From Caprella mutica (Eukaryota; Arthropoda; Malacostraca; Amphipoda; Caprellidae): a DNA stretch of 64,000 nucleotides. Positions 12,177 through 25,668 of the stretch are shown here, piece after piece. Each line of letters begins with the position of its first letter. Positions within the stretch are counted from its first letter, which is position 1. Under the pieces are notes generated by a model that was not told where the DNA came from, did not search any database, and saw only the letters and a list, made by a program, of their open reading frames with translations. The stretch spans positions 85,412 to 149,411 of the forward strand of contig CANNZV010001845.1 in the NCBI GenBank assembly GCA_947561585.1, given 5' to 3'. Position numbers and translations under genes: made by a program.

Positions 12177-13874
12177 TAGGGTTGTGACTTTGCATATCTT
12201 GCATATTGGTGAAAAAATGCATATGCATATAAAAAAAGCATATGCAAATCTTAAAATGCATATGCAAATCTTGAACTGCACATGCAAATAGAAATTCCAT
12301 ATGCAAATAGAAAATGCATATGCATTTTTATTTTGCATATGCATTTTCTATTTGCACATGAAATTTCTATTTTATATACATATAAAAAGTGCTTATTAAA
12401 ATAAATTGATTAATGATATTCAAATGATAAACTTCTACATAAATAAATGATAAACATCAGGCGAATAAATAAGAGCTAGATATTTATTCTACTTCAAAAA
12501 TTTAAATATTATAGATTAGGTTATAACGAGGTGGGGAACTTGGTTGAACTCTGCTTCTTAATATTCCAGATAATTATTAGAGAGAACTTCAAAAACTTCT
12601 ACAGAGCAGAGAAATAATGAAAATATATCTTGCGTTCTTTGATTCAACATTCTCAGTAATTCCAGCAACAATAGAGCAAATTGAGTCGTGAGACAGTTCA
12701 ATCTCAAAAGTGATCACTAGGGTTGTGACCATGAATTAAACTATTTGATTCATGGGTTGTGACCATATTCTTTAGAAAATTTGGCTTTTATGCTTAAAGC
12801 TTGATAAATAAGCTTTTATGCTTTATATATATATATGCATTTTATGCTTAAAAATATATTCTTTTATGCTTAAAATATGCTTTTTTATGCTTAAAATATG
12901 CTTTTTATGCGTTCAGGTTAGCGTTATATGCTCAACGATATGCGTTCAGGTTAGCTTTATATGTTTTAATTTCTTTGAAATATGGCCAATTGTAATTGGG
13001 AGTTTTCATTGATGGTATATTTCGTTAATTAAACCAAAAACAAAATAACTTATTTAATATCTTGATTTTTACTTGATTTTTTTTTTGGTGTAGATAAATG
13101 AGATATATATTACTATATAATATAGAATAGTTACACCTCTTTTTAATTTCTATAGAACTTTCTAATCAAAGAAAACGTGTGGAGGAATAGGTTGACAAGA
13201 TCAAATTACTGAAAAAACAATAAGTTAAGTGTTGGTTTTAAATTGTAATACCACTGAATATAATCAATGTTTTACTAGATACTAGGTTAACTAATAAAAT
13301 ATTTGTTAAATTGTAAATAACATTATTTGAGGTGCCGTTGTAGGATTTGTATGGTCAGAAGAACGGATAATTTTGATCTTTTTTAGTGGGTGACCGTTTA
13401 AAGATCGCGCGCTTTACGAGCTTTACCTGTATAAAAGATACTTCATATTTATGACTTATTAATGTACTTGGAAGCAGACTTTATAAGAAGTGTTTTAATA
13501 TATAAAAATTCACAATTAAAAGATATTAACTTTCATTCTAAATCTGAGTGTTTTATCATTATTGCAATTAATAAAAAAACATTTGGTGAAAATACATGGG
13601 CTTCTTAGTAACAGCCTATTTCGAGAAATAGATGGAAATCTAGAATGTCTACTTAACTGAAATACGTTTGATTTTTTTTAATTAAAATTATTTTCTGCAT
13701 ATATTTTGTATATGCGTTTTATAAATGCATTTATTTTGCATATGCGTTTTATAAATGCATATGCGTTTTATAAATTGCATATGCATTTTATGAAACGCAT
13801 ATTTCCAGCGAATATGCACTAAATTTGTATGTGCATTCACTGCGTAATATGCAGTGCATATTGTCTCAACCCTA
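12177..13874. mobile_element. Non-autonomous hAT-like element, 1698 bp
   Basis: The element starts TAGGGTTGTGAC and ends GTCTCAACCCTA, inverted repeats matching at 11 of 12 bases. It is flanked by a perfect 8-bp direct repeat CTTATAGC (12169-12176 and 13875-13882). An 8-bp duplication and TAGGG/CAGGG termini are hallmarks of hAT transposons. Both subterminal regions (about 12190-12360 and 13690-13860) are dense in GCATATGC palindromes, plausible transposase-binding repeats. There is no transposase frame, so it would need a helper in trans. A further AGGGTTGTGACC at 12719 hints at a nested relative. Confidence 0.88.
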
Positions 13875-14321
13875 CTTATAGCTCACTTTGATGAATTGTG
13901 ACCTCTAAGGTTATTTCATGCGTCATATCATGTGAATGAATGAGAAATTAATTCTATATAATTATATAACTTTATTATACCTTCTGCTTTGAAATGAGAT
14001 TGGTATCCAAAATACGATAAGCAGAGTGAGGAAATTACCTTTGTATTTTTGATCAATTACTGATATCATAGATACGGTAGATAACAGGCTACGATTTTTC
14101 CGTGTTTAGTAGATACTAGTATTATTATCATAGATACGGTAAACATAAGATTTTTTGTATCTTAGATACTAACATCAGTCATTGTAACACGTTAGGTTTT
14201 CATTTACCAGCTGGTAATTCAATTCATATGTCCCGAGATGGAAAAGGAGTAAGAAATCGTTCTCAAGGGACCCTACCCAGCTACAATAGAACAGGCAGCT
14301 TATTATCTTATTGCCATGGAA

Positions 14322-14370
14322 GATAATATGGTGGGGCCATAGAAGAGTGAGAGGTGGGCCCACCATAACA
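14322..14370. mobile_element. MITE fragment, ATGGTGGGGCCATAGAAGA family
   Basis: The text TATGGTGGGGCCATAGAAGA is followed by an inverted GGGCCCACCATAAC. The same motif recurs at 40719-40748 and several times at 46909-47640, so it is a dispersed family. Confidence 0.6.
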
Positions 14371-16272
14371 TCATCTCTGGTTTGCTGGGTACATAAATAA
14401 AATAGAACTGATTTAAATTATAATGATAAGTAAAATATATTTTTATACAAACTGTTAATTGTATAGTTAGTTATTCATTTCACTTTCAGTCACGCTTTTC
14501 TCTCCCATAAAATGGCGGTCAAAGTTCTAATAACTTTTATTCTTCATTTCCCTCGACTAATGAGATTTTCCGGAGATAAACTCTTACTTTTTATTTATAA
14601 TTTCTACTCAGTCTGATGGAACAAAAGGGGTTCATTTATTCACCATTTACTGATAGTAATTAGAAAACAGTTAGTTATATATTTAACAAAGTGGCTATTC
14701 ATATATTCCACTTTTCTGTTTCGTATGAAGGGTAAATATATTGACCATATAGATATAACATTATATCAAGTATATAACCGATTGAGTGAACCTATAAAAT
14801 TTAAGTAAAATTTCTAATTGTTAGCATTGCATTCAATAAATTTTGTAAATAACATAGGGTAAATTAATATTTCATTTAGAAAATGTTGTGGGTAAATTGT
14901 TACTTAGTATTTTAGTCAAAAATGTTGTTAATTAAATTACGTAATTAATATATAGTATTTTCAAATTGAGGTTATTTCTTTCGAGTCTATCATTTTATAA
15001 TTTTTTCCTATATTTACTTAGAAAACACTCGGCTAATTAATTCGAGAAAGTCGAAATTGGAAGCTCACATTCTCCTAGTGAGGAAAACTGTTTTTAGAAT
15101 TAGAAATGTGTTAATATACTATTGATTCAATATATCAATTATGGTTTTCAATTAGATAACCAAATTAAATAATGTTTTTCTATTCATCACCAAATTTCTA
15201 TGTCCAGCATTGCACCTGTATTTGCTATATCGAATTTCCTCTGTAGAAATGAATAATGCAAGTAACGTGCATGGAAGATTCAAGTTCCGAATCTTGATAA
15301 AGCTTCAGTGAATGTTGTTCAAACTTTTGGTGGATTGGTAGAATTCGTCTTCGAAAAGGTGGGAAGTTTGAAACAAAAATGTTAAAGATATTTAGAGAAA
15401 CTTTTACAAACAACCAAGAAAGTGATGGGAAATTTTCTGCCTCGAGGAAAATGATTTAGGTTGACATGAAGTAATTTGGTATTGTTTGGAAATTGTTTTG
15501 TTTTAACATTAAGGAAGTTGAGATGATATTTGAAAGACAAATAGGAAAATGGATCTATCTACCATATTGAGAATTAGTCATATAAGCTAAATGTATATCT
15601 ACCACTTTTGTCCATATTCATTCGAAACAATATTCGAGCTTATAAATTTGAGCATTTAAATAATATGTAGGATAGCAAAAAGAACACTTAAATTTTAGGG
15701 AATTCTTATATGATATTCCAAAATTGATTATTAAAAATTATTCAGGGACTTTTATCTTCTTAGCAAAATAACGCAGAGAAAAGATTCAATCTAAACTTAG
15801 TCTTAGGGCCAAACTCACATAACGACCTTGTTTTAAAAAGAAAATATAATAATCTCGCTATGAGTTTCTTCATTCAAAAATTTTCCATTCAATTTTCCCG
15901 TTTTCCAAACTCCGTCAAATCAACCACAACACAAATATTATCTGCTGCAAATATCTTTAGAATAATTCACACTGGGATTCATTTCGTGATATTTTTTCCT
16001 AGCGAAGAAAGATGAATTTGTTGGTGAATAGATTTGGTATTCGCAGTTTGCTCGTCTGTCTCAATGGCAGAGGATCTTTTACCCATTATCACAATGGGTA
16101 AAATAGGACAGCCGGTAGATTCACCGCATGATGAACTAATCGCATAGTACATTATGAATAAAAATTAATTAACTGAAATAAACTCTTAAAAATAATAAAC
16201 CATTACTATATTTTTGCTGGATCAGCTTATCTTTGTTGTTTGTGAATAAACTACATTCAATGTTACAATATT

Positions 16273-16464
16273 GTGTCTATAAAAGTATGCTCAACTAAGC
16301 AAAATTTTCTCATAGATGTGAAGCAGGACAGTGCAAAAATGGAAATCGTGCAAAAACAACCTGCGCTCAAAAAGAAAACATGCAAAAATAAGTCAAAATT
16401 ACCCCTTTGCAATAAACTGCCTAGTCAAATACTCCCAGTCACAACGAAAAACCTGATGTATTAA
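16273..16464 (+). CDS. Lys-rich short frame, unassigned
   Basis: A 63-codon open frame rich in lysine and cysteine. Just after it, in another frame (about 16492-16530), the DNA reads LLEVKLPNSK. A near-identical decapeptide, QEVKIPNSK, ends a second Lys-rich frame at 37999-38193. This could mark a diverged repeat or exon pair, or be coincidence. I do not recognise a family and make no functional claim. Confidence 0.15.
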   Translation: MSIKVCSTKQNFLIDVKQDSAKMEIVQKQPALKKKTCKNKSKLPLCNKLPSQILPVTTKNLMY

Positions 16465-18800
16465 TCCAAGGTACCAAGAATCCCTTCCAACATCACTCTT
16501 CTTGAAGTCAAACTACCAAATTCAAAAGTAGATTTTGAATTTATTATATTAAGTGTCATTCGTTGCTATCAATATATTAAACATGATTAGTTGCAAAAAA
16601 TATTAATGTAAACTTTAACTAGTGTTTGATAAGAACATTAGTAACCCGCATGATCGTAATAAAGTTGCTAAAACTGTTAATCTAGAGAAAATTATAATCT
16701 AAATTTATATTTATACTTACTGATGATTTACCCTGCGATGAATTTACACTGATAAATAAAAAAGAGGATGCAGGTAATCATCGTACTTAGACACTCTTGC
16801 GAACTGACGATATTTCAGAGGTTTGATTTTAAAGAAATCTAAAGTTAAATTAACATTGAACTATACATGAGTATAGTGTAGTTAGTATAGTGTGGTGTTT
16901 TATTGTTATATTTTCTAATTTATAAATTCGAAATTTACATTAATCATTCTAAGCCACGTATGTTTAGAAAAGATTTTTTTTTCATTTAATTATATAAATA
17001 AGACAGTTTTATATTCCAGTTACGGTCTCTAGAGAAATAATTTTATTTGATTCAGTCCTGTTATACAAGAATATCTTTGGAAGCAAAGAGAATTGAGAGG
17101 AAATTCTTTAGTAACTAGATCCCATGTTTCAATAATTATAACTTCATAAAAATTTCACAGTTTTAAAAATGGATTCGTAAAGAGTATATTCACGGAAACA
17201 CATTGCATGAATAATTTGGTTCATTCATATATTTATTCATTTTAGAAACTTGCAAAATCAATACTACATTTTCTATCTAAAATTTCAGTGAGAATATGTT
17301 GAGCATCCAATGGAATGCTAATAATTCATCATTATTTCTAATGTTAATAATATTACAGTATTTAATAATTTTCCTCATATGTTTAAGTATCATCGGAAAC
17401 TGAAGATTGAAGTTTTGATGATTTGAAGTTGTCACCGTAAATCTTTTTGCGTTTTATTAACTCTGGAACGAAGGAAAAAACCAATCGGCCTGAGTTGCTG
17501 AAACTCCAGGACTTTAATTTTCTATAACTTATTGGTTCATAGCTAGTATAAATATCAATAAAAAGAATGCAGCATGTTATGTTCCATTTAGTTTAATAGC
17601 ATTAGTTACTTGGGTGAGATAAAACTGCCGTCGTGTCACGGCGTCTAACTAACAAATTCACTTGCTGGAATATTAGATAATGACAGCCAAACCATTCTGA
17701 GATCAGCCTCGTCCTTTTTGTGTTATTCAACAGAAAACACAAACTAGAAAAAGAGAAGTTACTTTTTCCTTCCCAAGAAAGACAGGAAATCTAAGATGCA
17801 CTGCTACAACTGTCAAGAGAGCATCAGTAGCTACCATACTGTAAATCTGTGCGTTTAGTGTAGAGAGTGAAATAAGATTAGAATATTTAGAACACATTCC
17901 TTTAATATCTGGTCTGAACATTGAACATTAAAAGAGCATTCAATCATAAAATTACAAGAAGGCTCTGGTATTTTTAGGGTTAATTTAATTATTCTTGAAA
18001 TCTTTTAGACCAAAGTAAAGGAATAACCTTCTGCAAATTTGTGAAGGTAATACTATACCTAGTGAAATACTCTAAAATATATGTTTCCTTTATAATAATA
18101 CCAATATGCTTTGACATATGATAGGAAAATATAAATAACTTTATTTTATCAAATGTACTTGTTGAATGTAAAATGTAGATTTATGTATCATATTTTTTCA
18201 AAACCTTTATAAAAAAGGTAGTGAATTATTTGATGTATACTTTATTCACTCAAGATATATCATAAATTATTTTCCTTAATTTACCGCTAGCATCTCTGTC
18301 TCACTTCATCATAGCTTGAAATTAGTGTAGCATGTACTCCTAATTAAGATAAACGACTATCTCCGTATAATATAAAGCACACAATAAGAAAATGTTGATT
18401 ATGGTTATATAATATTATGCATTATACCAATATCTTCATTTTAATTGAATTTGAATATTTCTGATTTTAATTAAAAGAATATAAATTTAACATTTTAGTA
18501 TATTTTCCCCCCAAATCTCTTCACTTCACGTCCATTCAAAATCTCTCTCATCACTCATGTTGTCTCTTCATTTCCCTCTTCTGGCTGGTAAGTGTGAAGC
18601 TTCTTGTAGTGCGAGTGAGAGACAATTGCCAATCTATGTTCATTCTCCATAAGGTAATTAGTCGCTGTGGAACTCACTGCAGTCATTGCATTCACCAGAA
18701 ATGAGAATTTGTTCATGTATTTGAATAATAATGGGAGAGATACTTTGTTCGTGTATTTTAAACCTTCTTTGTTCATGTATTTAAAATGTAATCAACACCA

Positions 18801-19263
18801 ACTACTAATGAGTTTGACTATCAGAATGTACAGGAAGGTTTGAGTTTGACTATGTGTTTAAAAAACACATGTCTTATATATAAACCGACGGTACGGCAGT
18901 TTTTACAAGTTGTTAGTTTTCCAGAAATAGAAATAAATGCATAAGACATAAGACATTTGCAACTGATATAGCAGATTTGTGATTGGGTGGAGTGTAATCA
19001 AATCACAGCTCGCACGTGTGTAAACTAGAAAGCTATCTAAACTGTATTTCTACGTTACCGCGCGTCACAACAGTACAATTAATTTCATAATTTACGTGAT
19101 TTACTCTGATTTACGCCGCTAAGTAAATATTTTTAAACTTTTTAATGCAAAAATATATTAGGTATTTATAAAGGAACAGAGTCAGGATTGGCCGATAAAT
19201 TTAAAGGAATGACATGAAAGATAAAAAATAATTTAAAAAGGACGTCAAACTCATTAGGGTTAA
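18801..19263 (-). mobile_element. piggyBac-like MITE, copy 1
   Basis: The right end is GACGTCAAACTCATTAGGG followed by TTAA (19260-19263). The left end near 18801 is a decayed inverse of it (CTAATGAGTTTGACT). The interior matches the element at 50230-50603 in inverted orientation, including the region reading TTACGCCGCTAAG here and its complement there. A TTAA target with CCCT-type ends fits non-autonomous piggyBac-like elements. Confidence 0.75.
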
Positions 19264-20551
19264 ATTTAAATATCATTTCACGGATTAATGATTAAGTGCT
19301 ATATCTTATTTTTAAAAAGAAAATGTTTACAATTAAAAGGAAGAGAATTCTAGATAATTTTAACGAGGTAATTGTATAAATTTCTTATGAACTAGAAAAT
19401 ATTCCAAAATATTAGTAAATCATTTAACTTGGCCTTTGTTTTCGTTATCTCAAAGTAATATTATTTGATATGAAAAACATTGCACTCTTTCATGCTATCT
19501 AAATTTTCAATCCATTGACCTGATCTCCTTTTCAAATGGTTAATCCGATTACGTGAACTGTCAAGAACAGCTGATAACAAATCAAAACAGCAGTCTCTAT
19601 TGTTATTCATAACAACATTGCTCGCTGATTCAACAATTCTGATAATGGAAATGAATTGTCTAAACATAAGGAAAATTGCTACAGTGAGAAATTTTATCCG
19701 CTACTTTAAAAGATCAAATGTTTCCACTGGAAGAAAATATTTTGAATTACTGAAATGAAACTTTTATGCCTAATTAAATGAATTCTATTGAAATTCTAAA
19801 TCAAAATTCAATTGACTTGTTTTCTCCACCATGGAGTCTCCTTTGAATAATTTCTATCATAAATATTTTTCGATATTACCAAAGTTATATCACCAAAATA
19901 ACAAAGAGTATATCAAGTGTTATGTGACCTATCATAAGGAAAAAATGCTTTTTACGCTGTTGTAGATTTTGGATTTAATAGATTCAGGAACTATATTTTT
20001 CACTAATTTTTCAATTCAATTTCGCATATCGGAAAAAAAATGTCACTATTAAAATACTCTTCCATATAATATTCTACTTAAATTTACATTTACAGTGAGT
20101 GGGTGAGATTGCACCAGAATAATCTATATTATATTATCACTTTGCATTTCAATTTATGCTTCATACCAACTACCAGGATGTGAATCTTGTGTCACAATAC
20201 ATTACAGTCACAGTAAGTAGAAGGAAGTACACTACTGAAAGAAATTTCATTAGGCTTTTTTTCAAAATCTCCTAAAAATATATTCATTGAAAATATAAGA
20301 GACAATTTAACAATGTTTAATTTAAATCGATATCTTTTAATAACTGGAATGTTTAATGATATTTTGATGAGTTTTCTGAAGAAATATCCACTGAAATTTC
20401 CATCACTGGTCAATTCCCATCAGCTACTCGACATCCAAACACAGTAACTGTATCTCAAGCTGCTAACATGAACTCCTTTGAAAATTAACAACTGCGACTG
20501 TCGATAAATTCTCCACCGAGTAAACTTTACTACCAACATTTTGACAGTTTG
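19264..20551. other. No gene seen
   Basis: AT-rich DNA with two unassigned short minus-strand frames (19461-19667, 20192-20413). Confidence 0.4.
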
Positions 20552-20633
20552 TTAACCCTTTATTCTTCAGCAAACCAGTTCTGATACCCAGTTTAAGTGA
20601 CTAAATATTTTCACTGGATTGATAAAGGGTTAA
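20552..20633. mobile_element. Very small TTAA-flanked inverted-repeat element
   Basis: TTAACCCTTTAT at the left and ATAAAGGGTTAA at the right give a 74-bp interior between two TTAA copies. The CCCTTT ends resemble those of the 45978-46217 element. The small size makes chance possible. Confidence 0.5.
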
Positions 20634-20759
20634 CGGCCTTCATGTGATTGGAATGTATAACCATAAGTGAAATGTTATTATTTATTATTTAACGAAGCAC
20701 TGTTGTAAAACGGTTGTACTTATTATGCCATTCATAAGGTTAATGTTGGCGATGTTGTA

Positions 20760-22033
20760 ACAATAATGGAAAGTCCCCAATCAATTTTTTTTTATTTACT
20801 AAATTTATCCATTTATATCTCATTCTCTTCATATAATCATATACTTTAATGTTCCAGGTCTAAATTTTGATGAATTTACATTGTCTCTTGTAGAAATGAG
20901 TCAACGTGAGGCAATTATTCAACTACAATGCGCGGGGAAGACAAACCCAGAGATTGTTAAGTTGTTAAAAACCGAAATCGACTTTTAGGGATGCTGTTAA
21001 ACGCTACCAAGAACTGGAAAAAACAGATGATCGACCCAGGTGTGGACGACCTGGCACTGCATGCTCTTCAACCAAAATCAAAGCCATTAGGGAGCGGATA
21101 AGGAGGAAACCCAAGCGAAGCATGAGAAAGATAGCGAAGAGTATGGATATCGACGAAAGCAGTGTGAGAACCATCGTCAAAGAAAACCTCAAGCTGTCCC
21201 CCTTCAAAATGACCAACATGCAATAGCTCACGGACATTCAGAAATAAAAGAGGCTGGACAGATCAAAGATTCTTTTGAATGCAATGAAATATGGCACGCA
21301 GGCTGGTGATATCATCTTTTCGGATGAGAAAATGTTCACTGTGGAGGTAAAATTCAACTCCCAGAACGACAGAATTTTGGAAAGAAGTGCTGACAGTATC
21401 CCTCCATCCGTAAAGACAATTTTCCGTCGCAAAAAACCTGCCTCTGAGATGGTTTGGACTGCCATCTCTGGGAGTTGAAAATCTCCTCTCATTTTCGTCA
21501 AGGAAAGCGCTAAAGTTAACGCAAAATCGTATATCGAGGATATTTTGACTCCAAGACATGTCGAGATGATGGAGCACTTCAAGGACAGGTCTTTTACCTT
21601 TCAACAGGGTGGTGCGCCCTCGCATACAGCGAACAAAACACAGGATTGGTGTGAGCGTCACTTTCCTGCGTTTTGGATCAAGGAATTGTAGCCTCCTTCA
21701 TCGCCAGAACTGAACCCTCTGGAGTTTTGTGTGTGGTCCATCTTGGAGAAGGAAGAGTGCGCTACAGCTCAGGATTGTACGGAAATTCTGAAGAAGTCCC
21801 TCGAGCGACAATGGGCCAAAATTCCCCAAGTAACGTTCCGTGCCGCAGTAAAGAGCTTCAGAGGTAGACTCGAGAGAGTAATCGCCGCCAATAGTGGTCA
21901 TATTGAAAAATAATTGGTCGGACTGTTAAATGGGTTTATTGAGATATTGTGTGATAAGTTTTGTTTTATTTCATCCATCACAACTCATTAAATTAACATT
22001 TTGATATGATCGGGGACTTTCTCTGCACCCTGT
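20760..22033 (+). mobile_element. Degenerate Tc1/mariner-superfamily transposon
   Basis: A broken transposase gene lies between partial inverted termini: GAAAGTCCCC-ATCA at about 20768-20782 and its complement TGATCGGGGACTTTC at about 22007-22021. The right end runs on to CACCCTGTA near 22033, suggesting a CAGGGTG-type terminus next to a TA target. The left outer terminus looks decayed. Confidence 0.8.
20896..21913 (+). pseudogene. Tc1/mariner-group transposase, inactivated
   Basis: The gene would encode the DDE transposase that cuts and rejoins the element's inverted ends. An N-terminal helix-turn-helix region starts at the ATG at 20896. After an in-frame TAG at 20986 and a frame change, the reading runs through a second DNA-binding helix region (RMRKIAKSMDIDESSVR-like text near 21120-21170). 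The first catalytic Asp is in FSDEKMF (about 21320). The second is replaced by Gly in FQQGGAPSH (about 21600). The third acidic residue is the Glu of SPELNPLE, 37 residues further, which suggests the DD37E-type branch. More stops lie near 21225, 21476 and 21688. It cannot make an active enzyme. Confidence 0.9.
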
Positions 22034-23603
22034 ATATTGTGTAATATTGTAACAATATTGGGACATTGTTGTCCCAAATATTATTATGGTCCCATAATAT
22101 TATGGTAATGTTGCAGAAATATACAGTGTTGTTTGTAACAATGCACATGACTGCATAGCTTTGGCAAGAAGAAAGAATTGAGTGCATAGAGAAAAAATGC
22201 ACTCGGATATGAAATATGTTGAAAATATATGTTAAGTCAATGAATTATTGTAAATTTGATATAAAATATGATCTGGAAAATTTATCAAACAATTTTCATT
22301 CGACGAAATTAATTAAATACATTTCAATATATAAATTCATCATTATTCCACATAATTGATGAGTATCATAATTAAAGGTAAGAAAAACAAAGATGTATTA
22401 AATTTTTCCACTGTAATGCTTAACTGACTAAATTAAATAAAATTCTATAATAAAAAAGACACTAGTTATTAAATTCAATACTCACCTTGACTCAAAAAAG
22501 ATATCATCTACAGCACATCTCTCATTCCAATTCTGAAACAAAAAAAAATACACAAATGAAACATGTTTAACACGAAATCTAAGCTTCACATAAAAAACAA
22601 TAACTACCACTGTAAGGGTAACTACTCAGTCACCGGATACTTGCAGTGATAGAAAAGTGGGTGTCAGCTATAGCTAAGAAAGAAAATGACTTATTTCTTA
22701 ATAACCTATAACCCTCTGTTCGTTTACTCTTTGGAGTACCAGATTACAGAGTCGTTATGTTTGCAATAATGTATGTGATATAATTATTCTTCAATAATAA
22801 TATATTTATGAATAATATTAATATTTCACTCTACAGCTTAATCTTCCAAGTTGCACACACCTCACCACATCAAGTTATATTACTGCCTCAAGAAAAGAAG
22901 AGACACCAAATACCCTCTACAGTCTCATTATCGACTTCTTATTTCCTTAAGGAGAATCCTGAAACTTCCATCACCAAAGTATGGAATTTCATTAAAGCAA
23001 TCAAGGTGAAATACATCAATTCAATCAAACTTCTTCAAACTCAGAACTTCAAACACTTCAAATTTGATATCAAAACATGGAATTAGTGCTAGAGAATATA
23101 GAACATAAGAATAGAAGGGAATTCATTTTAACAAATGTGTATCGTAGAAAATTATAAAAAAAAATTAGCGATTAGACAGGTTTATTTAATTTAATTTAAT
23201 ATGGTCAAGCAAGTCATGGTTATATAACAATTTAAAAAAATCATTTACAATTATTAGTTAGCAATATTATTTGCCAAGACGTAAATAAAATAATGTAAAT
23301 GTTATCCATAAATTTAAGTCGAATTCATATTTTCAGATAATACTGATTACTGATATTAGAATATGAACAAAAGTTTGAAATAGTTAAAATCTTCATATTA
23401 TACACAAAAACATAATTATAAGGATCTTTCCAATATGCCGACCTCAACCAAAATTAAATTTATATTAATTTTTTCTTATGTAGAATCCGAAAATCATAAC
23501 TGTTTTTTTAGATATGATGGTTTGAAGTTATCTATTCCCTATGCATTACTGAAGGAATGAGTACGTTTTTCGACCAATTTTGGTCTCATAAATAGCCGTA
23601 ATT
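22034..23603. other. No gene recognised
   Basis: AT-rich. The first 100 bp contain short palindromic strings built on TTGTCCCAATA/TATTGGGACA, similar to text inside the 45978-46217 MITE. The frame at 22808-23086 has no recognised domain. Confidence 0.4.
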
Positions 23604-23858
23604 TAGTTTGTTGTATCCGCTAGTTTGCTGTACTGCACACCTCATGATTGTTTAATGACCTGGCAGGGAGGATGTGGGGGCGGGACGTCCGCCTTAAACG
23701 CGTAATCAAGTAATGAAATAATATATGGAAATATCACGGAAACTGGAAAAATTCGATGGATGTATTTCGGTTTGCTTGTTGCCCCCCGAACCCCCCTGCC
23801 AGGTCATTAATCAATCATGAAGTGTGCAGCACAACAAACTAGTGGATACAACAAACTA
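23604..23858. mobile_element. MITE with ~65-bp inverted termini
   Basis: The left arm begins TAGTTTGTTGTATCC and the right arm ends GGATACAACAAACTA. The arms match at most positions for about 65 bp, up to CTGGCAGGG. The GC-rich centre reads GGGGGCGGGACG. A half copy of the right arm occurs at 39217-39268. No target duplication was settled. Confidence 0.8.
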
Positions 23859-24199
23859 CATCACAGTTTCATTCAAAAAATCTATCATGTTTGAGTAATT
23901 TAAATGAAAACACGAGTTTTTTTAAAGTTCTCAATCCTTCAGTAATACATAGGAAAGGAATAACTTTCAACCCTCAAAAAGTATTAATTTTCTACAAAAA
24001 ATTGTTTCGATTTTCAGATTCCATGGACAAAATACATATAAAAAATTATTCAAATCAAATTTGGTTGAGTCGTCAAATGGGAAAGATCCGTTATTAGATC
24101 AATGGTGTAATCATCAAAATAGAAACATATCAAATTTAAAAAATATATCGTTATAACAAAGCTAATATTTTTACAAAATCGCACCAATATTTTTACAAT

Positions 24200-25245
24200 A
24201 AGTTACCTTTTTTTAATTTTTGGTGCAATTTAGTTCTTTTCTCCTCTCTCTTAATCTTTGGTGCAATTTATTTCGTTTCTCATTTCTTGATCTTTGGTGC
24301 AATTTATTTCGTTTCTCCTTTCTTCCAATCATTGGTGCAATTTAGTTTTTTTTTCCTCTCATTTTTTTTAGTGCAATTTAGTTCGTTTCTCCTCTCTTCA
24401 AATATTTGGTGCAATTTATTTTGTTTCTCATCTCTTTTAATCGTTGGTGCAATTTAGTTCGTTTCTCCTTTCTTTTAATCGTTGGTGCAATTTAGTTCGA
24501 TTCTCCTCACTTTTAATCGTTGGTGCAATTTAGCTCGTTTCTCCTCTCATTTATTCTTTGGTGCAATTCAGTTCGTTTCTCCTCTCTTTTAATCGTTGAT
24601 GCAATTTAGTTCGTTTCTCCTTTCTTTTTATCGTTGGTGCAATTTAGTTCGTTTCTCCTCTCTTTTAATCGTTGGTGCAATTTAGTTCGTTTCTCCTTTC
24701 TTTTTATCGTTGGTGCAATTTAGTTCGTTTCTCCTCTCTTTTAATCGTTGGTGCAATTTAGTTCGTTTCTCCTTTCTTTTTATCGTTGGTGCAATTTAGT
24801 TCGTTTCTCCTCTCTTTTAATCGTTGGTGCAATTTAGTTCGTTTCTCCTTTCTTTTTATCGTTGGTGCAATTTAGTTCGTTTCTCCTCTCTTTTAATCGT
24901 TGGTGCAATTTAGTTCGTTTCTCTTCTCTTTTAATCGTTGGTGCAATTTAGTTCGTTTCTCCTTTCTTTTTATCGTTGGTGCAATTTAGTTCGTTTCTCC
25001 TCTCTTTTAATCGTTGGTGCAATTTAGTTCGTTTCTCCTCTCTTTTAATCGTTGGTGCAATTTAGTTCGTTTCTCTTCTCTTTTATTCTTTGGTGCAATT
25101 TAGTTCGTTTCTCTTCTCTTTTATTCTTTGGTGCAATTTAGTTCGTTTCTCATCTCTTTTATTCTTTGGTGCAATTTAGTTCGTTTCTCCTCTCTTTTAT
25201 TCGTTGGTGCAATTCAGTTCGTTTCTCTTCTCCGATTTTCATGGC
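24200..25245 (+). repeat. 38-bp minisatellite, ~27 copies, with 76-bp higher-order pattern
   Basis: The unit contains TTGGTGCAATTTAGTTCGTT then TCTCCTCTCTTTTAATCG. From about 24600 to 24900 two variants alternate strictly (TTTCTTTTTATCG and TCTCTTTTAATCG), giving a 76-bp higher-order unit. The edges are more diverged than the middle, as expected for unequal exchange. Confidence 0.95.
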
Positions 25246-25668
25246 GTTTTAGTTTCGATGAAATCCCAATTAGGAAAAAATGAGAAATTTTGTGCCTCTG
25301 GAACTCACACGAAATTTTAATGGAAAAACTTTTAGGTTTTGTTGTGTACCTGCCCTGGAATGAAATAGGAATGACTTAAGAATGACTTAGGAATGACTTA
25401 GGAATATTCCAAGCCAACAAAAGAAATGGCAGGAATTGCATTTGCTGAGGCGTGGAGATAAAATAATTTATATAGAGCATCTTTTAAAAAGTCATTTTAC
25501 AAACAAGCTGCAGCATGTTTTTATAGGAAAATACCAATAAAAGTTATAAAAGCGAATATTTATATGGAAGGATATTAATACATACTATTCTGTGCATATA
25601 TTTCAGTAGTAATATTGATTTCTTACTCCAATATAATGTACATATTTAATTCTAATTACCGTAAAGTA

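Larger units (their letters stand above)
13883..18800. other. No gene recognised
   Basis: Nearly 5 kb of AT-rich DNA. It holds a MITE fragment at 14322-14370, short repeats of ATAGATACGGTA near 14070-14140, and a Lys-rich 63-codon frame at 16273-16464 of unknown meaning. No splice-linked coding run, transposase or RNA gene could be supported. Confidence 0.45.

Noticed and set aside
21238..21661. Antisense frames of 114 and 132 codons
   Set aside because: They are shadows of the dead transposase on the opposite strand.
24200..25245. CRISPR-like appearance of regular repeats
   Set aside because: There are no unique spacers; the units are contiguous tandem repeats in eukaryotic DNA.
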